Counted from the first letter of the stretch, positions 16,001-23,904 are shown. The stretch: 64,000 nucleotides of DNA from Microbacterium maritypicum (GCF_041529975.1 NZ_CP168030.1:496001-560000), one strand, 5' to 3'. Notes: generated from the letters alone by a model not told the origin. Numbers and translations: made by a program.

Positions 16001-17303
16001 GATCCGCATCACCTCGGCGGGAGCGGCGACGCTCTTCGTGACGAGTGGCGGTGCCCAGGTGCCGTTCGCGACGCTCGACCTCTCGCGGGCCGCGCGCGTC
16101 TCGGCGAACGGTGCCGTCACCTACACCGCGGCCCCGGCGTCGCTGACCGCGGCCGGTCGTGATCGGGTGCTGTCGGGCTACTCGACCGAGCTGAACCCGG
16201 TCACGTTCACGATCGGCTCCGTCGCGGCGGCGCCTGCCGGGAACACGGGCACCGTGGCTGCGGCCGCCGTGAAGGCGAAGACGACCCTGCCCGTGGCACC
16301 GCCGGCATCGGACGGCATCGACGTCGACGCGGAGAACCTCGCTGCGCTCGAGTCCGGGCAGTCGGCCACCATCACCGCATCCGGTTTCCAGCCGAACGAA
16401 GAGGGCATCAAGGTGGTCGTGTATTCGACCCCCGTGCTTCTCGACACGGTGACCGCGGATGCCGCGGGCCTCGCGACCTGGTCGGGCACGCTGCCCGCCA
16501 GCCTCGAAGACGGTGCGCACACGCTCACCCTGCAGGGCTCGGTCGACCGCGGGCTGGCGTTCACGCTCACCCGTGCGAAGACCGTGATCGGCGCGTGCAC
16601 TGTCGACGGGGCCTCGCTGCAGTGGGGCTACAAGGAGTCGTTCCGCACGTACATCGAGGGCATCGCGAAGGGCGGCTGGACGCTGACCGACGTCGAGTAC
16701 CGGTACCCGGATTACGTGTGGGAGAACGGCGCCGGATCCTTCGATGACGAGACCCTCACCGGAGTCGTCACCTATGGCGGCAGCATCACGTTCACGGGCC
16801 ACGACGGTGCGCTGAACACGACGCTCGCGAACGCGCGGCTCGAACTCGCCGGAGACAAGGGCTACCTCGTCTTCGACGTGAGCGGCACCACGCAGGGTGG
16901 CGAGAGTGTCGACCAGAAGGCCGTCCGCCTCGCGGAGTTCGCCCTCGGTGATGCCGCGGTCGTCGACGGGAAGCTCTCGTTCGACGCCATCCCGACGACA
17001 CTCACCGAGGCGGGGGCTGCCGCGTTCGGCACCTACGCCGCCGGCGAGGCGCTCGACCCGGTGACGGCGGTCATCCCGGTCGACGCCGAGTGCGGCGTCG
17101 CGGTGGAGGAAGAGGCCGAGGTCGACTCCGAAGCCACCACCGCCGTCACCGCCGTGACCGAGCCCGCAGGCGAAGACGGCGCCCCGGTGTGGCCGTGGAT
17201 CGTCGGCGGCCTGGTGGTCGTGGCGCTCGCGGCGACCGGCGGTGTGCTGATCGCCCGGCGCAACCGCAAGGACGAGACGGCCGAGACGACGACCGAGGTC
17301 TGA
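13077..17303 (+). CDS. htaA: HtaA-type heme-binding surface protein with duplicated modules
   Basis: This 1408-residue exported protein has a signal peptide (about 1-40), then module A1, 13 TDPG tetrapeptides (158-209), B1 (about 216-368), A2 (371-485), B2 (490-641), A3 (643-758), A4 (760-876), HtaA domain 1 (about 896-1050, LRWAISSDFAKYVTGG), an Ig-like segment (1081-1171), HtaA domain 2 (1174-1333, LQWGYKESFRTYIEG) and a C-terminal membrane helix (1371-1393) with basic tail. HtaA domains bind heme through Tyr and His and pass it to HmuT in corynebacteria. The A and B modules are not families I can name. The start is GTG with a GGAG 3-5 bases upstream. The usual HtaA protein is much shorter. 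Confidence 0.88.
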   Translation: MNATATASSASTRIRVLLAAFVSFLLVAAGAVIVPPAHAAGAAVTATVASAAPSGVSVHVQASGLPEVEGAYAALIVKGTESGLSGGGGYAAFVMPTVAGGTSTFTLDAQAGSLDRTKSYEVLVWQKHSNPNETTIYGRGDVAISAGQWDAVFGPVPTDPGTDPGTDPGTDPGTDPGTDPGTDPGTDPGTDPGTDPGTDPGTDPGTDPGETPFSPAIEVFLADGATPATGTVLKAGDKVVVKGSGYDPAANVGGRGVPIPKDLPQGTYVVFGNFASAWQPSTGAASSTRSVGAQVWALSEGVLNQVPQQYQGAIRSQWVDIADDGTFQTTLTLKDAAATPGSYGVYTYGAGGVSNADQEQSIALTYSETALASAAVKTATAKDGLTVTASASKLGAITGAYAAVIETGTEADVTGSGGFLAMQYVRSITGGAFTVDLTAAADTLDRTKSYEVIVWKQHSNPDASTIYARSAITITDDQWESLQPAPLTPSIEVFLADGTTPAGTAALKAGDKVVVKGSGYDPAANVGGRGVPIPKDLPQGTYVVFGNFASAWQPSTGAASSTRSVGAQVWALSEGVLNQVPSQYQGAIRAQWVDIADDGTFEATLTLKDAAATPGAYGIYTYAAGGVVNADQEQSVALNYGDTAGLTATVKAATAKDGLTVTAAASKLGDITGAYVALIEKGTEADVTAGGGFLAMQYVRSITGGAFSVDLTAAADTLDRTKSYEVIVWKQHTMPGADTIYARATAPVSDEQWNAIFPEGPALGATVKTATAKDGLTVRAAASKLGDISGAYAALIEKGTEADVTAGGGFLAMQYVTKITFGAFAADLTTAAKNLDRTKSYEVIVWKQHTMPTADTIYVRGDVTITDAQWRTLFGEKPTDPKPPTTPTTPPASVPGGSLRWAISSDFAKYVTGGIAQGTISVSDGATRSGSQFQFGQTVGGDFDVKTGLGSVVYRGSVRFTGHHGVLDVTVSNPQIRITSAGAATLFVTSGGAQVPFATLDLSRAARVSANGAVTYTAAPASLTAAGRDRVLSGYSTELNPVTFTIGSVAAAPAGNTGTVAAAAVKAKTTLPVAPPASDGIDVDAENLAALESGQSATITASGFQPNEEGIKVVVYSTPVLLDTVTADAAGLATWSGTLPASLEDGAHTLTLQGSVDRGLAFTLTRAKTVIGACTVDGASLQWGYKESFRTYIEGIAKGGWTLTDVEYRYPDYVWENGAGSFDDETLTGVVTYGGSITFTGHDGALNTTLANARLELAGDKGYLVFDVSGTTQGGESVDQKAVRLAEFALGDAAVVDGKLSFDAIPTTLTEAGAAAFGTYAAGEALDPVTAVIPVDAECGVAVEEEAEVDSEATTAVTAVTEPAGEDGAPVWPWIVGGLVVVALAATGGVLIARRNRKDETAETTTEV
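13548..13703 (+). repeat. 13 tandem 12-bp repeats encoding TDPG
   Basis: Thirteen in-frame ACC-GAT-CCS-GGN units encode (TDPG)13, a flexible spacer between module A1 and the rest of the HtaA protein. Synonymous differences between units show the array is not brand new, but such repeats can change in number by slippage without frameshift. Confidence 0.95.
13721..15002 (+). repeat. duplicated A/B module unit inside htaA (822-bp offset)
   Basis: Module B1 (from 13725) recurs as B2 (from 14547) with an offset of 822 bp and near-identical protein (both contain GYDPAANVGGRGVPIPKD and VFGNFASAWQPSTGAASS). Module A occurs four times (LDRTKSYEV followed by W and a KH or QH pair). The close similarity of B1 and B2 at DNA level suggests a recent internal duplication. 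Confidence 0.9.
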
Positions 17304-17316
17304 GTCGAGAGCCCCG

Positions 17317-17400
17317 GTACGGATGTCGGGAGGAAGTACGGATGCAGGGAGCAATCGGCCTGATCGCTCCGGCATCCGTACTTCCTCCCGACAAATGCTC
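17317..17400. repeat. long intergenic hairpin with 22-bp perfect stem and 19-bp-spaced duplicate
   Basis: A 22-bp arm at 17324-17345 is the exact reverse complement of 17372-17393, around an inner GGAGC/GCTCC stem. The left side holds GTACGGATG twice, 19 bp apart (17317 and 17336); the right side holds CATCCGTAC at 17373 with a degraded copy at 17392. It lies after htaA and may terminate transcription, but there is no T-tract and the internal duplication is unlike a plain terminator. Confidence 0.8.
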
Positions 17401-17478
17401 GCCTCGCAGGGCCGGGACCGGCGCGACGCCCGCTGAACCCCGGTTCCCGCCATCCGCCGACGGTGGGACAATGGAGGT

Positions 17479-17790
17479 ATGGCCCCCACCGACTCCCACC
17501 AGACCGTCGAAGCGACCGTGCGCCGTGTGCCGCGGTACGGCGTGCTCATGGGCATCGGCGTCGTGCTCGGCATCATCGCCGCCGGCATCCTCACCTGGAC
17601 GGGCAGCTTCGATGAGTCGCAGGCCCTCGACATCGTCTACCCGCCGGGTCAGGTCTTCGGCTTCCTGCTGCTGTGGACCGTGCCGATCGGCATCGCTCTG
17701 GGTGGCGTCACGGGCCTCGTGATGGAGCGCATCGCCCGTCGGCACGACCGCGTCGTGCAGGTCGACCGCGAGACCGTCGTCGAGGACTGA
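17479..17790 (+). CDS. small two-span membrane protein
   Basis: This 103-residue protein has a short cytoplasmic N-terminus, a first helix (VLMGIGVVLGIIAAGILTW), an external loop (FDESQALDIVYPPGQ), a second helix (FGFLLLWTVPIGIALGGVTGLV) and a basic then acidic tail. It resembles small conserved actinobacterial membrane proteins of unknown role. GACAAT lies exactly 6 nt before the ATG, so it is probably leaderless, although a GGAGG-like run also falls between. It is convergent with the next gene, with only 3 bases between stops. Confidence 0.72.
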   Translation: MAPTDSHQTVEATVRRVPRYGVLMGIGVVLGIIAAGILTWTGSFDESQALDIVYPPGQVFGFLLLWTVPIGIALGGVTGLVMERIARRHDRVVQVDRETVVED

Positions 17791-17793
17791 GAG

Positions 17794-18399
17794 CTACGCC
17801 AGCTCGGCGATCACGGGGCGGATGGCGGTGTCGAAGGCCACCACGTCGCGGCGCAGACCGTCGGTCACCGCGACCGTGAGGTCTCCGATCCACCAGATGC
17901 CGCGCTGCGACAGCGGCAGCACCTGCACGTTCAGCTCGAACGAGTGCGCGCGACGGCCGACCTCGCGCTCGAACTCCGCGATCGCGCTCGCATAGGCGCG
18001 GTAGGCGTCGCCCCCGGTGTGGCTCTTCATCGAGCTCACGTACCGGTCGTGCGCGGCGTGCGCGTAGAGGAGAGCGGATGTCGCCTGCGGGGCGATGGCC
18101 GTGGCGAGCTCCTCCGCGCCGGTGGCGGGCAGAGCCACGAGGGTGTCGAACCCGTCGATGAGTTCGAGCGGCACGTCCGAGGGATGTGCGCGCGGTTCGA
18201 CCGTCATGTCCCAGTAGCTCCGCCACTGCTCCTCCACCGCGGGCGAGGCATCGGCCGCGTCCGGCGCGCGCACGGCGAGATCGCGGAGGGCGGGAAGGTC
18301 CTCCGGCGCCCGGATCCCGAGCTGTTGGCGCAGCGCGAGCGCGACGAGCACCGGAACGCTCGCGTCTTCGCGGATGAGCCACTGCGGCTTGTCGGCCAT
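17794..18399 (-). CDS. conserved protein of unknown function beside purM
   Basis: This 201-residue cytoplasmic protein has no signal peptide or membrane span and I do not recognise a family. It is acidic, mostly helical in appearance, with a pattern of Trp residues (PQWLIRE, WRSYWDM, GIWWIGDLTVAVTD). TACGAT lies exactly 6 nt before the ATG, so the mRNA is probably leaderless. It is divergent from purM with 86 bases between starts, sharing that promoter region. Confidence 0.65.
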   Translation of the reverse strand: MADKPQWLIREDASVPVLVALALRQQLGIRAPEDLPALRDLAVRAPDAADASPAVEEQWRSYWDMTVEPRAHPSDVPLELIDGFDTLVALPATGAEELATAIAPQATSALLYAHAAHDRYVSSMKSHTGGDAYRAYASAIAEFEREVGRRAHSFELNVQVLPLSQRGIWWIGDLTVAVTDGLRRDVVAFDTAIRPVIAELA

Positions 18400-18485
18400 G
18401 GCCCCATCGTAGGCGGGGAGAGCGTCCGGATCCGAGGTCGTCTCTCGCGGAGAGTCGGACCGCCTGTGGGCGGTAGGCTGGGGGC

Positions 18486-19601
18486 GTGGCTGCCTCCCCC
18501 ACCAATCCCTATTCCGAAGCCGGCGTCGACACCGCTGCAGGTGATCTCGCCGTCGAGCTGATGAAGTCTTCCGTGCGCGCGACGCACGGCCCCGAAGTGC
18601 TCGGCGGTGTCGGCGGGTTCGCCGGCCTGTTCGACGCCAGCGCGCTGCGCGACTTCCGTCGCCCGCTGCTCGCGACCAGCACCGACGGCGTCGGCACGAA
18701 GGTCGCGATCGCGCAGGCGATCGACAAGCACGACACGATCGGCCAAGACCTGGTCGGCATGGTGGTCGACGACATCGTCGTGGTGGGCGCGAAGCCGCTC
18801 TTCATGACCGACTACATCGCCTGCGGCAAGGTCGTTCCCGAGCGCATCGCCGACATCGTGCGCGGCATCGCCGAAGCGTGCTCGGCCACCGGCACCGCGC
18901 TGGTCGGCGGCGAGACCGCGGAGCACCCCGGACTGCTCGGCCCGCGCGACTACGACGTCGCGGGTGCGGCCACCGGCGTGGTCGAGGCTGATGCCATCCT
19001 CGGCGCGGATCGCGTGCAGGACGGTGACGCCGTGATCGCGGTCGCCTCCAGCGGACTGCACTCCAACGGCTACTCGCTCGTCCGCCACATCGTCACGCGT
19101 GCCGGCATCGGCTACGGCGACAACGCCGCCGACTTCGGCACCACCTGGGGGGAGGCCCTCCTCGAGCCGACCCGCCTCTACACTCTTCCCCTGCTGCGTC
19201 TCATCGAGCAGCTCGGTGGCGGTGTGCACTCGCTCAGTCACGTCACCGGCGGCGGCATCGCGGCGAACCTCGCGCGCGTGCTCCCGCAGGGCAGCTGGGC
19301 CGAGGTCGACCGCAGCAGCTGGTCGCCGAGCCCCGTCTTCCGGGTGCTCAGCGACATCGCCGGCTCCACGCTCGAGTCCGCGGAGGGCACCTGGAACCTC
19401 GGCATCGGCTTCCTCGCCGTGGTGGCCGCAGACAAGAAGGATGCCGCGATCGCGGCGCTGAACGCCGAGGGCATGCCCTCGTGGCAGGTCGGGACCGTCG
19501 GCTTCGGCCCGCGTCCGGCCGGCGAATTCGAGCAGGGCGCCAAGGGCGTCGACGGTGGAGCAGTGCGCCTGGTCGGCGCCTACGCGGACGGAGCGAAGTA
19601 A
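18486..19601 (+). CDS. purM: phosphoribosylformylglycinamidine cyclo-ligase
   Basis: AIR synthetase catalyses step 5 of purine synthesis: FGAM and ATP give AIR. The 371-residue protein shows PurM features: STDGVGTKVAIA, DIVVVGAKPLFMTDYIACGK, ALVGGETAEHPG, ASSGLHSNGYSLVR and the C-terminal LSHVTGGGIAANLARVLP. GTG at 18486 has TAGGCT exactly 6 nt upstream and no Shine-Dalgarno, so it is probably leaderless. purF follows after 6 bases, giving a purM-purF-MFS operon; purM before purF is the reverse of the commoner purF-purM order. Confidence 0.96.
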   Translation: MAASPTNPYSEAGVDTAAGDLAVELMKSSVRATHGPEVLGGVGGFAGLFDASALRDFRRPLLATSTDGVGTKVAIAQAIDKHDTIGQDLVGMVVDDIVVVGAKPLFMTDYIACGKVVPERIADIVRGIAEACSATGTALVGGETAEHPGLLGPRDYDVAGAATGVVEADAILGADRVQDGDAVIAVASSGLHSNGYSLVRHIVTRAGIGYGDNAADFGTTWGEALLEPTRLYTLPLLRLIEQLGGGVHSLSHVTGGGIAANLARVLPQGSWAEVDRSSWSPSPVFRVLSDIAGSTLESAEGTWNLGIGFLAVVAADKKDAAIAALNAEGMPSWQVGTVGFGPRPAGEFEQGAKGVDGGAVRLVGAYADGAK

Positions 19602-19607
19602 GAGCCC

Positions 19608-21080
19608 ATGTGCGGCATCGTCGGAATGGTGGGCTCTGCCCCGGTCAATCAGGACATCTACGACGCACTCCTGCTGCTGCAGCACCGCGGCCAGGATGCG
19701 ACGGGCATCGCCACCGCCGAGGCGAACGGCGTGATGCACAACGCCAAGGCGCAGGGCATGGTCCGCGAGGCGTTCCGCACCCGTGACATGCGGGCGCTGC
19801 TCGGCAACGTCGGCCTCGGCCACGTGCGCTACGCGACCAAGGGCACGGCATCGAACGAAGAGGAGATGCAGCCGTTCTACGTGAACGCGCCGTACGGCAT
19901 CATCCTCATCCACAACGGCAACCTCACGAACACGCGTGAGCTCACGGCCGACATGGCCAAGCGCGACCGCCGTCACCTCAACTCGTCGAGCGACACCGAG
20001 CTGTTGCTCAACGTGCTCGCCGGCGAGCTGCAGAACACGACGTCGACGGTCGACCTCGACGCCGAGCGGGTGTTCGAGGCCGTCGCCCGCACGCACGAGC
20101 GCATCGAAGGCGCCTACGCCGTGATCGCCGTGATCGCCGGATACGGGCTGCTCGCCTTCCGTGACCCGTTCGGCATCCGTCCGCTGATCCTGGGGCGTCG
20201 TCCCTCGACGGTCCCCGGTGCGGAGGGCAAGGACGAGTGGGTCGTCGCCAGCGAGTCGCTCGTGCTCGAGAACGGCGACTACGAGGTCGTCCGCGAGGTC
20301 GAGCCCGGCGAGGCCGTCTTCATCACCAACGACGGCGAGCTGTTCTCCCAGCAGTGCGCCACGGCCGCGACGCTCGCGCCCTGCGCCTTCGAGTACGTCT
20401 ACCTCGCGCGTCCCGACTCGGTCATGAACGGCATCTCGGTGTACGAGTCGCGTCTGCGCATGGGCGACCGCCTCGCCGACACGATCGCCAAGCACGTGCC
20501 GATGGACAAGATCGACGTCGTCATGCCGATCCCCGACTCCTCGCGGCCCGCCGCGATGGAGGTCGCACGCAAGCTCGGCATCGAGTACCGCGAGGGCTTC
20601 TACAAGAACCGCTACGTCGGTCGCACCTTCATCATGCCGGGGCAGGCGGTGCGCAAGAAGAGCGTGCGCCAGAAGCTCAACGCCATGTCGACCGAGTTCC
20701 AGGGCAAGAACGTGCTGCTGATCGACGACTCGATCGTGCGCGGGACGACCTCCAAGGAGATCATCCAGATGGCGCGGGATGCCGGTGCCGCCTCGGTCAC
20801 CTTCGCATCCGCGGCTCCGCCGGTGCGGCATCCGCATGTCTACGGCATCAACATGCCCTCGCGTCACGAGCTCATCGCCCACGGGCGCACGATCCCCGAG
20901 ATCGCCACCGAGCTCGGCTGCGATCACCTCGTCTACCAGGAGGTCGAAGACCTCAAGGCCGCGATCATCGAGGGCTCCGTCCTCACCGACCTCGACATGA
21001 GTTGCTTCGACGGCCGCTATGTGACGGGCACGGTCTCGGACGAATACCTCGCGTGGGTGGAGGGGTCACAGACCTCATGA
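19608..21080 (+). CDS. purF: amidophosphoribosyltransferase
   Basis: This 490-residue enzyme makes phosphoribosylamine from PRPP and glutamine, the committed step of purine synthesis. The N-terminal Ntn glutaminase has Cys2 as nucleophile (MCGIVGMVG), followed by LLLQHRGQDATGIA and YATKGTASNEEEMQPF. The phosphoribosyltransferase domain has the PRPP loop VLLIDDSIVRGTTSKE and ESRLRMGDRLADTIAKH. There is no obvious long propeptide before Cys. It is the second gene of the purM operon, and its stop overlaps the MFS start. Confidence 0.97.
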   Translation: MCGIVGMVGSAPVNQDIYDALLLLQHRGQDATGIATAEANGVMHNAKAQGMVREAFRTRDMRALLGNVGLGHVRYATKGTASNEEEMQPFYVNAPYGIILIHNGNLTNTRELTADMAKRDRRHLNSSSDTELLLNVLAGELQNTTSTVDLDAERVFEAVARTHERIEGAYAVIAVIAGYGLLAFRDPFGIRPLILGRRPSTVPGAEGKDEWVVASESLVLENGDYEVVREVEPGEAVFITNDGELFSQQCATAATLAPCAFEYVYLARPDSVMNGISVYESRLRMGDRLADTIAKHVPMDKIDVVMPIPDSSRPAAMEVARKLGIEYREGFYKNRYVGRTFIMPGQAVRKKSVRQKLNAMSTEFQGKNVLLIDDSIVRGTTSKEIIQMARDAGAASVTFASAAPPVRHPHVYGINMPSRHELIAHGRTIPEIATELGCDHLVYQEVEDLKAAIIEGSVLTDLDMSCFDGRYVTGTVSDEYLAWVEGSQTS

Positions 21081-22390
21081 CGATGCCGAGTGCGCGACCG
21101 TTGTGGCACGGTCGGGCTCTCGCTCTGGTGGGGATCGTCCTCGTGGCGTTCTCGCTGCGGTCGGCGGTCGCCTCCCTGTCGCCGGTGATCGATCATGTCG
21201 CCGCGGACTTCCCGGTGCCGACGGCGGTCGTCGGCCTGATCGGCGCCGCCCCACCCGTGTGCTTCGCGCTCTTCGGGCTGCTGACCCCGCTGCTCGAGCG
21301 GCGATTCGGTCTGGAGCGGATGGCGGTCGCCGCGATCATGCTGATGGCGCTGGGCATGCTGCTGCGAGGATTCGCGGTGGATTCGACGAGCCTGCTCGCA
21401 GCGACGGTGGTCGTGTTCGCGGGCGTGGGTTCGGGCAATGTGCTGCTGCCGCCGCTGGTGAAGAAGTACTTCCCGGACCGGCTCGGGATCGTGATGACGA
21501 TCTACTCGACCACGTTGGCGGTGTCGACGTTCCTGCCCCCGCTGGCGGCTGTTCCGGTTGCCGACACCCTCGGCTGGCGGGTGTCGCTGGGTATGTGGGG
21601 CATCGTCGCAGGGATCGCGCTCGTGCCGTGGGTCGCTCTGCTGCTCAAGAACGGGTCGCGCCGGGACGAGCCGGTGAAGACCGAGCTTCTCGTCCCCGAC
21701 CCCACCGACGGAGTCGACGACTTCCAGGATGCGGTGGCGACCGCGACCGGACCGATCTCCTCCCAGCCGGCGAACCGGCGTCACTTCGCTCGCCTGTGGC
21801 GACTGCCGCTCGCCTGGGCGCTCGCGGTCGTCTTCGGCGCCTCGTCGACCATGGCCTATGTCTCGTTCGCCTGGATGCCGACCATGTTGGTCGACATCGG
21901 CGGGGTAACCCCGGCGACCGCCGGGTTCCTGCTGTCCCTGTTCGCGCTGATCGGCCTGCCCTGCTCGCTGCTGGTGCCGATCCTCGTGGTCCGCTTCCAG
22001 GCCACACGCCCGCTCTTCTTCGTCGCTGTCATCGGCGGTCTGGTGGGGCTCACCGGGCTCCTGCTGGTCCCGACGGTCGCGCTGCCGCTGTGGGTGAGCG
22101 TCTTCGGCCTCACGGCCATCATGTTCCCGCTGAGCCTTGTGCTGCTGAGCATCCGGGCCCGCACGTCGGAGAGCGCCGTCGCGCTGAGCGGGTTCGTGCA
22201 GAGCATCGGCTACGCGATCGCCGCGACCTTCCCGTTGCTGGTCGGGCTGCTCCACGAGACGACCGCCGGTTGGCAGATCCCGCTGCTCGTCATCGCCGGT
22301 GTGCTCATCGTCTCGGTTCCCGCGGGCATCGTCGCCGGGCGGCGCCGCACGGTCGAGGACGAGTGGGAGCGTCGGCACGGACGCTGGTGA
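21077..22390 (+). CDS. MFS transporter, CynX/NimT-like
   Basis: This 437-residue, 12-span major facilitator protein is most like the cyanate/nitroimidazole (CynX/NimT) subgroup: it begins with LVAFSLRSAVASLSPVIDHV and has FAGVGSGNVLLPPLVKKYFPDR, typical of that group. A cytoplasmic loop separates the two six-helix halves. The ATG at 21077 overlaps the purF stop (ATGA), so it is translationally coupled to purine synthesis genes. A role in purine analogue or nucleobase movement is an inference from position only. Confidence 0.85.
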   Translation: MTMPSARPLWHGRALALVGIVLVAFSLRSAVASLSPVIDHVAADFPVPTAVVGLIGAAPPVCFALFGLLTPLLERRFGLERMAVAAIMLMALGMLLRGFAVDSTSLLAATVVVFAGVGSGNVLLPPLVKKYFPDRLGIVMTIYSTTLAVSTFLPPLAAVPVADTLGWRVSLGMWGIVAGIALVPWVALLLKNGSRRDEPVKTELLVPDPTDGVDDFQDAVATATGPISSQPANRRHFARLWRLPLAWALAVVFGASSTMAYVSFAWMPTMLVDIGGVTPATAGFLLSLFALIGLPCSLLVPILVVRFQATRPLFFVAVIGGLVGLTGLLLVPTVALPLWVSVFGLTAIMFPLSLVLLSIRARTSESAVALSGFVQSIGYAIAATFPLLVGLLHETTAGWQIPLLVIAGVLIVSVPAGIVAGRRRTVEDEWERRHGRW

Positions 22391-22405
22391 GTGCGGGTGC
22401 GAAGC

Positions 22406-22852
22406 TCACGGGGCCGACCTTGCGTCGCTTTCGACTACGCTGCCAGTCTTTCCCAGTGAGGAGAAGCGCCCGCTATTTGACTCCGACGCCGTGGCCGATG
22501 ATGTCTCTCGTGACGGAGATACCGGCGCAACAGACAACGGCCGACCGCTGAGCGTCACCCGGGTGGCGCCTTCCCCGCCGGAGTCGACAACGCCGCAGGA
22601 TCCGCATTCGGTGACGACGAACTTCGTGAGCGAGGAACTGTCGAGAAACGCGCTCATTTCCTCGGCCCCTACGCCGAGGGCTTTTAGCAGCTTGCGCGTC
22701 GTCTGAAGCCGAGGGTTTGCCCAACGCGCGCCGCACACCGCTCGTTCGATTCGTCCGTAGGCAGTTACGTCGATTCCGGCCTCGTGTGCCACGTGTTCTT
22801 GGGAGAGGCCCCTTGCTGTACGGAGCGAGCGCAACCACCGACCGAGGCTCAC
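22406..22852 (-). CDS. XRE-family helix-turn-helix regulator
   Basis: This 148-residue protein has an HTH at residues about 3-60 (LGRWLRSLRTARGLSQEHVA then HEAGIDVTAYGRIERA) and a Ser/Gly-rich C-terminus with a CGSCG pair. The start is uncertain. The frame is open upstream to an ATG at 22948 that lacks a Shine-Dalgarno. A strong AAGGAGAG instead serves an ATG in another frame (22887) whose 12-codon ORF ends on this GTG (GTGA). I place the start at GTG 22852, directly before the HTH. The gene begins a visibly more AT-rich stretch and ends 15 bases from the MFS gene, convergently. Confidence 0.65.
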   Translation of the reverse strand: MSLGRWLRSLRTARGLSQEHVAHEAGIDVTAYGRIERAVCGARWANPRLQTTRKLLKALGVGAEEMSAFLDSSSLTKFVVTECGSCGVVDSGGEGATRVTLSGRPLSVAPVSPSRETSSATASESNSGRFSSLGKTGSVVESDARSAP

Positions 22853-22887
22853 AGCGAGGGCAGCATCCTCGGGGGCGGTGACTTCAT
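22849..22887 (-). CDS. 12-codon leader ORF coupled to the XRE gene
   Basis: ATG at 22887 has a strong AAGGAGAG 5-6 bases upstream and encodes MKSPPPRMLPSL before a TGA that overlaps the GTG of the XRE gene. It could be a leader peptide used for translational coupling. Alternatively it is the true start of the XRE protein with a one-base frameshift in the C5 run at codons 5-6. The sequence alone does not decide. Confidence 0.35.
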   Translation of the reverse strand: MKSPPPRMLPSL

Positions 22888-23047
22888 AGTTCTCTCCTTC
22901 CAGTTCTTCCAATTGATGTTTCAAATGTAGGAGTGTATCAGGTAGCATGCTACTCGCGGTCTGGCAAGGGCGCTTTCGCTCTGGGAGCGGTCTTGAATCG
23001 CCGGTTTCGTTGCCTTAGGTGCACTGAAGCGCCGGAAGGAGAAAGCC

Positions 23048-23903
23048 ATGAAGATCGTTCGAAACCATGTTCGGCCCGACCAGAGAAGACGAATAGGAGC
23101 GCGAGCAGCAGCACTGGTGGGCGCAGCCGCGGTCGCTTTCGCGACGTTGGCAGGGGGTGCGCCGGCCTCGGCTGCCCCGTCTAGCGACCCCTGTGAGTTC
23201 GCCGTGTTCATCGGTGTTAGGGGTACTGGAGCGCAAGGAGGATCGGGGCCAACGCACGGCGGGCGGGTCTGGACCTCCGGTGGCATGGGTGATCAGATCG
23301 CCCCATTGGCAAGCAAGGTCAGTACTGAGGCATACCCGACGTACTTCGAGGCGCTGAACTATCCGGCGACGGCCCCCGACTACTTGCAGAGCGTTGCGAG
23401 TGGGTCGACTGCTCTCATCAATGAACTCAACTACCTGTCGACGCTCTGTGGAGGGTGCGGACCAGCCGTGATCATCGCCGGGCACTCGCAGGGGGCTAAC
23501 GTCATTTCAGATGCTCTCGGCAATGGACAGTGGCCGCAAGGCCCCACTCTCACCGCGCAAGCACAAAAGATGATCTCCGCCGTGGTCTTCTATGGCGATC
23601 CGCAGTACTGGCCTACGGACGCCTGGAACGCACCCTATTCGCCGGGGGGGCTATGGGGCCCTGCAGAGGAACACGCTGGTCGCGGCTGATCTGGGAACAT
23701 ACCGAGTGTGGGGATGGACGCAGGGAAGCACCAACCCGAACCCAACCTGGGTGCCAAAGATCCGCTCGTACTGCGCCACGGGGGACTTCTTCTGTCAGAA
23801 CAACCCTGGCGACGGCAATTTCGCGATCCACAACTCCTATGGAAAGACGACCACGACGATCGCCGCGAACTGGATTCGCTACATGATTTCGGACTTCAAC
23901 TAA
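23048..23903 (+). pseudogene. cutinase-family secreted esterase split by a frameshift
   Basis: The first frame (23048-23689) has a signal peptide (about 1-43, ending SASA) and a cutinase-type alpha/beta hydrolase with nucleophile Ser147 in AGHSQGAN. It runs off frame at a 7-G run (23644-23650). The correct continuation is in the next frame up to 23903 and contains the paired-Cys loop CATGDFFC with catalytic Asp246 and, later, His261 (FAIHNSYG). Removing one G gives an intact 284-residue protein. So either the gene is broken, phase-variable by G-run slippage, or the run was misread. A strong AAGGAG precedes the ATG. Base composition is more AT-rich than neighbours, suggesting transfer. Cutinases hydrolyse cutin, polyesters or lipids. 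Confidence 0.82.
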
Positions 23904-23904
23904 G

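Noticed and set aside
14022-17633. Very long open frame antisense to htaA (about 1200 codons)
   Set aside because: It is a by-product of high GC at third codon positions of the real gene; the translation is low-complexity Arg/Gly/Asp-rich and matches no family.
23592-23903. Separate 103-codon gene starting at ATG 23592
   Set aside because: Its C-terminal part is the Asp/His half of the cutinase in a shifted frame, and there is no ribosome-binding site; it is better explained by the G-run frameshift.
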